The position numbers and the translations under genes are program-made. From Variovorax gracilis (GTDB taxonomy: Bacteria; Pseudomonadota; Gammaproteobacteria; Burkholderiales; Burkholderiaceae_C), in the NCBI RefSeq assembly GCF_030317115.1, contig NZ_JASZYF010000009.1:124001-188000 (forward strand): 64,000 nt of DNA, in the 5' to 3' direction. The notes below the pieces were generated by a model that saw only the letters and a program-made list of their open reading frames with translations, made no database searches and was not told the origin of the DNA. Shown in pieces: positions 57,365 through 64,000 of the stretch (its first letter is position 1; every line of letters starts with the position of its first letter).

Positions 57365-58123
57365 TCAGTCCATGAGCAAGCCGCCGTTGAGATCGACGAT
57401 CTCCCCGGTGATGAAGCCGGCGAGCGGCGACGCGAGAAAGCGCACGACGTGCGCAAACTCGTCCGGCTCGCAGAAGCGGCCGACCGGAATGTCCTTCAGC
57501 AGGGCCTGCCTTTGCTGCTCGGTCAGTTGCTCGGTGATCATGGGTGTCTTCACATAGGCCGGCGAAATGCCGTTGGCGGTGACGCCGAAGGATGCCAGTT
57601 CCCGGGCGAGCGAGAAAGTCAGCGAGGTCAGCGCGCCCTTGGAGACGGAATACGCCGTCCCCGCCGTGAGCCCGCCGGTCTTCGCCGCCAGCGAGCAGGT
57701 GTTGATGATGCGGCCGGCCCGTCGCGCCTTCATCGACGGCATCACCTGCTGCGAAAGGTAGAAGGCGCCATCCAGGTTCACCGCGAGCACGCGCCGCCAT
57801 TCCGCGGCGTCGGTCGCTTCCGCCTTGTTGTTCGACAGGATCCCGGCGTTGTTGACCAGCACGTCGACCGGCCCGAAGGCATCGACGATCTGCCCGTGGC
57901 CGCGTTGCACGGCCGCGGGGTCGCTGACGTCGAAGCAGAAGGGCAGGGCGCCGGCGCCCAGCTCCGCCGCGAGCGCGAAGGTCCGGTCGCGGCTGGCATC
58001 CACGAGCGCAACCTTGCAGCCGTCGTCGAGCAGGAACCGCGCCGCCGCCAGGCCCATCGTGCCGGCCGCCCCGGTGACCAGTGCGACCTTGCCCTGCAAG
58101 GGCTTCGGTTGAAGTTCAGGCAT
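57365..58123 (-). CDS. short-chain dehydrogenase/reductase, FabG-like
   Basis: 252 residues. The SDR motifs are VTGAAGTMGLAAARFLL, NNAGIL, the catalytic serine in INTCSLAAK and YSVSKGALTSL. The end FITGEIVDLNGGLLMD is typical. Together with its neighbour it could interconvert keto and hydroxy forms of a polyol or sugar acid. It overlaps the LivH-like permease gene by eight bases. Confidence 0.92.
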   Translation of the reverse strand: MPELQPKPLQGKVALVTGAAGTMGLAAARFLLDDGCKVALVDASRDRTFALAAELGAGALPFCFDVSDPAAVQRGHGQIVDAFGPVDVLVNNAGILSNNKAEATDAAEWRRVLAVNLDGAFYLSQQVMPSMKARRAGRIINTCSLAAKTGGLTAGTAYSVSKGALTSLTFSLARELASFGVTANGISPAYVKTPMITEQLTEQQRQALLKDIPVGRFCEPDEFAHVVRFLASPLAGFITGEIVDLNGGLLMD

Positions 58124-59045
58124 CGAGCACGCTCTTCTTTCCGAACAGTCCGCGCGAGCGGAAGGTGACGACCGCGATGAACAGCAGGTACATCGACATC
58201 AGGGACCATTCCGACGCATAGGAGCCAGTGAGCCCTACGACCATGCCCACCATCAGGCCTGCGATCACCGCGCCCCAGAGCGAACCCACGCCCCCCAGCA
58301 CGATGATCAGGAAGGCCGGCACCACCGCATCCACGCCCACGTGCGGCCGCACGCCCCAGATCGGCGCCATCACCACGCCCGCGATCGCGGCCAGCGCCAC
58401 ACCCAGCCCGAAGACGAACAACCGAAGCCGCGACAGGTTGATGCCCAGTGCGCGCACCATCTCGCTGTCATGCGCGCCGGCCTTGATGATCGCGCCGTAG
58501 GGCGTCTTCTGGAGGAAGAGCCACAGCAGGAAGATCATCAGCACCGCGAAGGCGCTGGCAAAGAAGCGATAACGCGAATAGATGAGGTCGCCCAGCATCA
58601 GCGCGCCCGAGATCGCCTGCGGCAGCGGAATCTGCTTCTCGGAGGAGCCCCAGACGAGCCGGATGCCTTCCTCGATCACCAGCGCCGCGCCGAAGGTCAG
58701 CAGCAGGCCGTAGAGCGGGTCGCGCCCGTAGGTACGCCGCATGCACAGCTCCAGCAGCATGCCGAACACGCCGACGAACACCGGCGCCAGCACCAGCGCG
58801 AAGAGGTAGCGAACTTCGATCGGCAGGGCCATGTACGCCGCCTGCAGGGCCGGAAACATGCCGAGTTGCGGCGCGACGATGAAGAGTGCGACGTACATGC
58901 CCAGCGCAAACAGGGAGCCGTGCGCCAGGTTGATGGTCTCCATCACGCCCACGATCAGCATGAAGCCCAGCGCGATCAGCGCGAACAGCAGCCCCAGCGA
59001 AATGCCGTTGACCAGGTGGGGCAGCAACTGCAAGAGAAAGTCCAT
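58116..59045 (-). CDS. LivH-type branched-chain amino acid ABC permease
   Basis: 309 residues with about eight membrane helices. It has the LivH pattern: LPHLVNGISLGLLFALIALG, GFMLIVGVMETINLAHGSLF, and a C-terminal ILGGVGSLWGAVIAGLMVGM segment. Normal Liv importers need LivM, LivG and LivF too, and none are in this window. It lies 19 bases after the receptor gene and overlaps the SDR gene. The system must use components encoded upstream of the window or elsewhere, or it is a partial locus. Confidence 0.92.
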   Translation of the reverse strand: MDFLLQLLPHLVNGISLGLLFALIALGFMLIVGVMETINLAHGSLFALGMYVALFIVAPQLGMFPALQAAYMALPIEVRYLFALVLAPVFVGVFGMLLELCMRRTYGRDPLYGLLLTFGAALVIEEGIRLVWGSSEKQIPLPQAISGALMLGDLIYSRYRFFASAFAVLMIFLLWLFLQKTPYGAIIKAGAHDSEMVRALGINLSRLRLFVFGLGVALAAIAGVVMAPIWGVRPHVGVDAVVPAFLIIVLGGVGSLWGAVIAGLMVGMVVGLTGSYASEWSLMSMYLLFIAVVTFRSRGLFGKKSVLDA

Positions 59046-59064
59046 CGCGTCTCGGCCCTGCGGT

Positions 59065-60384
59065 TCAGACGTCGTAGCTCGGCGTCGAGTCGTAGCTCTC
59101 CAGCTTGCAGTTGGCCGCGGCGTCCTTGTCCTGCACGTCCTTCGGATCGGCTTGCGTCAGGATCTTGAAGATGTCGTCCTTCTCCACCGGCGCATCGTTG
59201 TAGCGCGCCATGTAGATGGTCTGCTGGCACTGGTGCGTCGCCGGGTCGATCCACGCGTCGTAGTGCTGCAGACGGTCCGCCGCGGTCATCTTGCGGCCTT
59301 CGAGCTTCTTGATGACCGCGATGTTCTGCGTCGTTCCCGCTTCCTCGACGCAGCGCAGCAGCTCCCGCGTCGCCATGTAGGCGTTGTGATAGACGTTCCC
59401 CGGCACGCGAATCGCCATGCCAGGGAACTGCTTCTGGTAGGCGGCCACGAACTCCTTCACGCCCGGCAGGTCGAGGCGGTAGTACCAGGTGGTGCCGAAC
59501 ACGCCGAAGATCGCGTCCGGGCCGAGGCCGTACACATCCGGCCAGTCCTGCTGGTTGTTGATCCACGCCATGCTCTGGTTCAGCTTGAGCTGCACCACCT
59601 GCTGGCGCAGGGCCTTGATGTCGTCGCCGCCCACGGCCGTCGCGACCACGTTCGGCTTGAGCTGCTGCAGCTTGAGCAGGTAGGACGAGAAGTCGCGCGT
59701 GTTCTGCGGCACCAGCAGCTCGTCGACGATCTTGCCGCCGTTGGCTTCGACGATGGCGCGCGTCGCCTTCGAGGTCGTGTGGCCCCACACGTAGTCGTTG
59801 GTCAGGAGTACCCAGTTGCGGCCGCTGGCGGTGATCGCGTTCTTGACCGTGGCATTCGAGAAGTTGGTGCCGTTGCCGTCCCACACGAACTTCACGCGGT
59901 GGCAGTCCTTGCCGGCCTCGGTGGGCGAGCTCGAATTGGTGTTGAGAAAGATGGTCCCGTACTTCTGCGCGACCTGCGAGATCGCATTGGCCACACCCGA
60001 GTGCACGGCGCCGATGAGGAAGGCGGCTTCGTTGCGTGTGATCATCCGCTCGGCCACGCGCGATCCGGTGGCCGGCGTGGTCTCGGTGTCGATGTGGATG
60101 GCCTCGATGCGCCGCCCCAGCACGCCGCCCTTGTCGTTGAATTCCTTGATCGCCATCATCGCGCCCAGCCGCTCCTCGCCCCCCGATGCGGCGTACTGGC
60201 CAGAGGCGTCCATCGTCAGTCCGATGACCAGCGGCTTCTTCTGCGCGGCCTGCGCCCACACGCGGTTGTGCTTCCACGGGCCCATGAAGGGCGCCACGCC
60301 GTAGAGGCCCGCGCCCGCGAGGGCGAGGCCGGTGCCCTTGAGCAGGGCGCGGCGTGAATCGGAGGGCGTGTTCGTCTTCTTCAT
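59065..60384 (-). CDS. Liv-type ABC substrate-binding protein (Tat-exported)
   Basis: 439 residues. The N-terminus SDSRRALLKGTGLALAGAG is a twin-arginine signal. The mature protein has the Liv/amide-type receptor form: PLVIGLTMDASGQYAASGGE, AMMAIKEFNDKGGVLGRRIE, NWVLLTNDYVWGHTTSKATR and VYGLGPDAIFGVFGTTWYYR. Its partner permease follows directly. Within an inositol-like catabolic cluster it probably binds a polyol, sugar acid or related compound rather than an amino acid; this is inference. Confidence 0.93.
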   Translation of the reverse strand: MKKTNTPSDSRRALLKGTGLALAGAGLYGVAPFMGPWKHNRVWAQAAQKKPLVIGLTMDASGQYAASGGEERLGAMMAIKEFNDKGGVLGRRIEAIHIDTETTPATGSRVAERMITRNEAAFLIGAVHSGVANAISQVAQKYGTIFLNTNSSSPTEAGKDCHRVKFVWDGNGTNFSNATVKNAITASGRNWVLLTNDYVWGHTTSKATRAIVEANGGKIVDELLVPQNTRDFSSYLLKLQQLKPNVVATAVGGDDIKALRQQVVQLKLNQSMAWINNQQDWPDVYGLGPDAIFGVFGTTWYYRLDLPGVKEFVAAYQKQFPGMAIRVPGNVYHNAYMATRELLRCVEEAGTTQNIAVIKKLEGRKMTAADRLQHYDAWIDPATHQCQQTIYMARYNDAPVEKDDIFKILTQADPKDVQDKDAAANCKLESYDSTPSYDV

Positions 60385-60415
60385 GGTCGTTGTCTCCTGC
60401 TGTTGTTGGGAGGGA

Positions 60416-61321
60416 CTAGCGCGGAATGATCTTCACGTTGCTGGCCTTTTCCTGGGCCTCGAAGAGTGATGCGATCAGCCTGTCGCCAAAGCCCAGGTTG
60501 ACGGCCTGGATCAGGCTCTGGTGCGCCGCCTCGCCCATGAAGCTCGACACCGGCAGCGTCTCGGCGAGGTGCGTGTAGTAGCGAAGGTCCTTCTGTGCGT
60601 TGGCAATGCCGAACTTGAAGCCGTCCACCGAGCCGTCGGTGAGCGTCTTACTGGTCATCATCTGGAAGATGCCGCAGTTCACTCCACCGACCGACACCAC
60701 GTCGTAGAGGCGCTTGAGGTCCAGCCCCGACTTGGCAGCCACCGCGAAGGCTTCCGCGATGCAGGCGGCGAAGCTCATCGCCATCATGTTGTTGACCAGC
60801 TTCAGTACATGGCCATGGCCGGGCGGGCCGACGTGGAAGATGTTCTCGCAGAAGGCCTTGAGGACCGGCTCGATGACCTGGAAGTCCTCCGGGTCCGCAC
60901 CCACCATGGTGTTGAGCCGGCCTTCCTCAGCCTCCTTGGGCGTACGGGCCAACGGCGCGTCGATGAACTTCACGCCCTTGGCCGCGAAGTCGGCGCGGAT
61001 GCGGGTGGTGGACGAGGGCTCGGCCGTCGAGGTATCGACCACGATCAGGCCTTTGCGCGCAGCGCCCAGCAGGCCATCCGCGCCGTAGACGATGTCCTCC
61101 ACCTGCGGCGAGCCGGTCACGCAGATGAAGACGATGTCGGCCGCCTGGGCAGCGGCGGCAGGGGTGCCCGCCTCGGCCGCGCCTGCCGCCAGCAGGTCCG
61201 CGAGATTCGCGCGGTTGCGGTGCGCCTTGAAGGTCAGGGTGAAGCCCTTCGCAAGCAGGTTCTTCGCCATGCCGTGGCCCATCATTCCGATGCCGATGAA
61301 GCCGATCCTGGGTGTGGTCAT
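60416..61321 (-). CDS. NAD(P)-dependent beta-hydroxyacid dehydrogenase family protein
   Basis: 301 residues. The Rossmann motif is RIGFIGIGMMGHGMAKNLL. The family signature continues with GLIVVDTSTAEPSSTTR, VKFIDAPLARTPKEAEEGRL and the catalytic lysine region GHGHVLKLVNNMMAMSF. 3-Hydroxyisobutyrate dehydrogenase, tartronate semialdehyde reductase and related enzymes share this pattern. In this operon it may handle a semialdehyde from the kinase/aldolase product. The specific substrate is not fixed by the sequence. Confidence 0.9.
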   Translation of the reverse strand: MTTPRIGFIGIGMMGHGMAKNLLAKGFTLTFKAHRNRANLADLLAAGAAEAGTPAAAAQAADIVFICVTGSPQVEDIVYGADGLLGAARKGLIVVDTSTAEPSSTTRIRADFAAKGVKFIDAPLARTPKEAEEGRLNTMVGADPEDFQVIEPVLKAFCENIFHVGPPGHGHVLKLVNNMMAMSFAACIAEAFAVAAKSGLDLKRLYDVVSVGGVNCGIFQMMTSKTLTDGSVDGFKFGIANAQKDLRYYTHLAETLPVSSFMGEAAHQSLIQAVNLGFGDRLIASLFEAQEKASNVKIIPR

Positions 61322-61342
61322 GAGTATGGTTCCCGTGAAAGT

Positions 61343-63271
61343 TCAAGCCAGAGGGGTCGTGATGCCGGCCCGGGCTTCGCGCCAGAGCCGCATGAGCCGC
61401 GCGTAGCGGCCGGCGATTTCGTCGACGACCTGCGCATCGCCGAGCCGCCCGGCAAACCATCCGGCGGCGGCGTCCGCGAAGATCGACCGGCCCACGGCGA
61501 AGCCGCGGCAGATGGGGTGTGGCGCTGCTGCCTCGAAGCCATTGCGCAGTTCGTCTTCGCTGGCCTCCAGCCCCAGCAGCAGCACGCCGCGGCAGTGCGG
61601 GTCGTGTTGGCGAATCACGGCGTCGATCCGTTCCCACGCCCGCGTGGAATCGGAAGGCGGCAGCTTCCACCAGTCGGGGCGGATGCCGGCCTCGTAGATC
61701 TGTACCAGCGCCCGGGCCAAGGTGCCTTCGTCGCTTGGCAGGTCGCGTGGCGGAATGACTTCGATCAGGAACTCATGAAAGGTCGCGACACTGGCGCACT
61801 GCAGCTCAGAGAGCCGCGCCAGCTGTTCATCGCGCAGCGCCTGCGTATCGTCCGGGTGATAGCTCACGAGGCATTTCGCGACGTGCTCCCCGGGCCAGCC
61901 GCGCATTTCGAGCGAAAGCGGCTTGTCGGATTCAAAGGCCAGCGGACGCGAGCCGGGCAGCTCGACCGGCCGCGCGATCCACCAGCCCTTGCCGGTGAGG
62001 GTCGGCAGGATGTCCGCGCCGAAGCGACCGTCGAGGATCATGCCGGCGTCCGGGCCGGATCTCTCGGCCAGTGCGACGCGGCGAGCACCTTCGGCCACCA
62101 GCCGCTTGAACGTCTCGACGCTTCGCGGCTCGGCGCCATGCTGCGCTGCAAGCTCGTCGAGCTGCACGCGGTGGTCGAAGGCGAGGATGCCGAGTTCGTT
62201 CCATCGACGCATCCGCGTCGTCACGCGATGGAGGTGCTCCAGATGCGTGTCCTCGCGAAGCCGACGCGTGTGCGAGCCCTGCGCAAGAAAATGCCGCAGC
62301 TCTTCCCAACTCGCCATGGCCGGCGCACAGCCGTGGCGCGACACCACCAACGCGCCACACGCATTGGCATAGGTGCAGCAGCGCTCCAAGGGCTCGTCCT
62401 TGAGCCAACCGCGCAGGAAGCCCGCCATGAAGGCGTCGCCTGCCCCCAGCACGTTGTAGACATCGACCGGGAAACCGGGCCCGCGCAAGCCGTCGTCCAA
62501 GTGATCGGGAATCGCGCCATCGAAAACCAGGCAGCCCATCGGCCCGCGCTTCATCACGATCGTGCCGTCGGTGAGCGATCGCAGGCGTCGGACGGCCGTC
62601 AGCGTGTCCGAGCTGCCGCCGGCGATGTGGATTTCCTCCTCGGTGCCGACCACCAGATCGCATGACGGGATCACCGTCTGGAAATGCGCGCTGACCTGAT
62701 CGGACGGTACGAAGCGCTGCTCGCCCATCCCGGGACCGGTCAGGCCCCAGAGCACCGGGCGGTAGTCGATGTCGAGCACCACGCGTGTCTCGCTGGCTAT
62801 TGCATGTTGGATCGCCGTGCGGCATGCCTGATAGGTCTGCGGTTGCGACAGGTGCGTGCCCGAGAGCAGCAGGGCGGTGGCGGAGGCGATGTGGCCGGGC
62901 GTGACGTCGGCCTCCTCGATCGCCATGTCGGCGCAGTGGTCGCGATAGAAGACGAGCGGAAAGGTCTCGCGGTCCTGTATGCCGAGGAAAACCAGCGCCG
63001 TCAGCCGACGCAGATCGGTCTTCACATGGCTGACGTCCACGCCTTCCGCGGCCAGCGTCTCGCGCACGAAGCGACCGTTGTGCTCGTCGCCCACTCTCGT
63101 GAGCATCGAAGGCTTGAGGCCCAGCCTGGCCACGCCGACCGCCGTGTTGGCGGGCGACCCGCCCAGGTACTTGGTAAAGCTCTGCATGTCCTCCAGCCGG
63201 CCGCCGATCTGCTCGCCGTAGAGATCGACCGCGGCCCGGCCCATGCAGACGACGTCGAATGGTCTTGTCAT
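61343..63271 (-). CDS. iolC: 5-dehydro-2-deoxygluconokinase fused to DUF2090 aldolase-like domain
   Basis: 642 residues. Residues 1-320 are a PfkB-type kinase: VVCMGRAAVDLYGEQIGG, YLGGSPANTAVGVARLG, and the catalytic YNVLGAGDAFMAGFLRGWL. The rest is DUF2090, a TIM-barrel domain with GILAFDHRVQLDEL, GMILDGRFGADILP and RPDWWKL. The fusion is known in inositol catabolism as kinase plus 2-deoxy-5-keto-gluconate-6-phosphate aldolase. ATG 63271 overlaps the RpiR-regulator stop as ATGA. The frame is open upstream inside the regulator gene. No IolB, IolD, IolE or IolG gene lies in the window. Confidence 0.92.
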   Translation of the reverse strand: MTRPFDVVCMGRAAVDLYGEQIGGRLEDMQSFTKYLGGSPANTAVGVARLGLKPSMLTRVGDEHNGRFVRETLAAEGVDVSHVKTDLRRLTALVFLGIQDRETFPLVFYRDHCADMAIEEADVTPGHIASATALLLSGTHLSQPQTYQACRTAIQHAIASETRVVLDIDYRPVLWGLTGPGMGEQRFVPSDQVSAHFQTVIPSCDLVVGTEEEIHIAGGSSDTLTAVRRLRSLTDGTIVMKRGPMGCLVFDGAIPDHLDDGLRGPGFPVDVYNVLGAGDAFMAGFLRGWLKDEPLERCCTYANACGALVVSRHGCAPAMASWEELRHFLAQGSHTRRLREDTHLEHLHRVTTRMRRWNELGILAFDHRVQLDELAAQHGAEPRSVETFKRLVAEGARRVALAERSGPDAGMILDGRFGADILPTLTGKGWWIARPVELPGSRPLAFESDKPLSLEMRGWPGEHVAKCLVSYHPDDTQALRDEQLARLSELQCASVATFHEFLIEVIPPRDLPSDEGTLARALVQIYEAGIRPDWWKLPPSDSTRAWERIDAVIRQHDPHCRGVLLLGLEASEDELRNGFEAAAPHPICRGFAVGRSIFADAAAGWFAGRLGDAQVVDEIAGRYARLMRLWREARAGITTPLA

Positions 63272-64000
63272 GACGGCTTCCTGGCCGCGGGCGTCTTGCG
63301 GGCCCGCTGATGGCTGGCCTGCTCGGCCAGGAGATGCCCGGTGCTGACGACCAGCGCCTGCGCCAGGCACAGTGGCGCCACCAGGGAGCGGAAGGGCTTC
63401 GACGAATCGTCGGCCAGCTCGAAGCAGACCTTGGCGGACGCCTTCAATGGCGACAGCGGGCCATCGGTGATCGCGACCACCGCGGTGCCCCGGGCGCTGG
63501 CGGCCTGCGCCGCATCGAGTACCTCTGGCGAGTAGTTGCGAAAGCTGGCGACGAGCAGCACGTCGCCAGGCGCCACGGCACGCAGGCTCTCGCGCAGCAT
63601 GCCGCCGGCACCGTCGAGCAAGTGCGTGCGCAGTTCCAGTTGACTGAGCGCGTAGGCGAGGTAGCCGGCGACCGGAAAGGCCCGCCGCTGCGCCAGCACA
63701 TGGATATGCGGCGCGTTGGCAATTAGCTTGACGGCCTTCGTGAGATCGGCTTCGTGAATCATTTCTTCCAGTTGGCCCAGCTCGCCGACCGAGTCCATCG
63801 CCAGTTGGTGCAGCACGCTGCCGGGCGCGCGTGCCCCATTGGTTTGCTGGCGGCGCATCTCGACGATGCGCTCGCGGTAGCTCGACGACCGCTCCACCAG
63901 ATGGCCACGAAAAACCTGCTGCATCTCGGAGAAACCGCCGTAACCCACCGCGTTCGCGAAGCGGATCATGGCGGAAGGCTGGACCTCGGCAGCCTCTGCA
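63268..64000 (-). CDS. RpiR/MurR-family transcriptional regulator, N-terminus beyond window
   Basis: The visible 244 residues end the protein; the reading frame continues past base 64000 without a start, so the gene is truncated by the window edge. The last part of the HTH_6 domain is visible (QPSAMIRFANAVGYGGFSEM). The SIS sugar-binding domain follows with HIHVLAQRRAFPVAGYLAYA, LLVASFRNYSPEVLDA and AVVAITDGPLSPL. RpiR proteins commonly control inositol and sugar-phosphate catabolism, and the four-base overlap with the iolC-type gene indicates autoregulated control of this operon. Confidence 0.92.
   Translation of the reverse strand, partial: AEAAEVQPSAMIRFANAVGYGGFSEMQQVFRGHLVERSSSYRERIVEMRRQQTNGARAPGSVLHQLAMDSVGELGQLEEMIHEADLTKAVKLIANAPHIHVLAQRRAFPVAGYLAYALSQLELRTHLLDGAGGMLRESLRAVAPGDVLLVASFRNYSPEVLDAAQAASARGTAVVAITDGPLSPLKASAKVCFELADDSSKPFRSLVAPLCLAQALVVSTGHLLAEQASHQRARKTPAARKPS

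Overview
The window reads as chromosomal DNA of a beta-proteobacterium of the Burkholderiales, most likely Comamonadaceae and close to Variovorax. This rests on very high GC, orphan Bug/TctC solute receptors, the thiO-thiS-thiG-thiE order, the cysI-DUF934-cysH-cysD-cysN order and many hybrid histidine kinases. The genus is an inference from gene content; no 16S gene is present. There is no prophage, plasmid, integrative element or CRISPR array. The only mobile element is one IS110-family insertion.

Layout. 0-6 kb: tail of a Bug receptor, then a nitrite assimilation operon (nirB, nirD, nirC-type transporter, a PP2C phosphatase/protein kinase fusion) behind a hairpin-rich leader. 6-13 kb: a LysR regulator, separated by the IS110 element from a sugar-acid operon (Bug receptor, UxaA/GarD-type dehydratase, aldehyde dehydrogenase, HpaI/GarL-type aldolase). 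13-18 kb: a DUF3883 protein, a DUF411 protein, a small protein, and a translationally coupled KaiC-like ATPase/hybrid kinase pair. 18-23.3 kb: a complete CUT1-type ABC importer ending in a TauD/AtsK-like Fe/2-oxoglutarate dioxygenase, probably organosulfur scavenging. 23.5-38.7 kb: a sensory and stress region with a 2115-residue soluble hybrid kinase carrying eleven tandem 92-residue HAMP-type units, two further hybrid kinases, a DksA-like protein, hemerythrin, small proteins and a Liv-type receptor. 38.9-43 kb: mixed housekeeping genes (histidine phosphatase, NAD(P)HX dehydratase, L,D-transpeptidase, M23 peptidase) and tRNA-Asn with its terminator. 43-48.7 kb: thiamin genes (thiOSGE, thiD, and a TPP-riboswitch-controlled cytX-like permease). 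48.7-56.5 kb: a PAP2 phosphatase, then assimilatory sulfate reduction (cysI, DUF934, cysH, cysD, cysN) followed by ferredoxin and ferredoxin reductase genes that plausibly replace CysJ. 56.5-64 kb: a polyol or inositol-like catabolic cluster (RpiR regulator, IolC kinase fused to DUF2090, a dehydrogenase, Liv-type receptor and permease, two SDRs).

Main points for follow-up. (1) A structured non-coding segment upstream of the IS110 transposase is a candidate bridge RNA. (2) The CUT1 importer plus dioxygenase operon shares an 11-bp promoter motif with the cysI promoter. (3) The HAMP array has a five-unit higher-order periodicity. (4) The DUF3883 protein lacks the usual catalytic glutamate. (5) A two-copy, double-hairpin intergenic repeat is present. 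(6) The nirB leader holds three perfect 8-bp stems. All functional calls come from motif recognition by eye; no database search was run.
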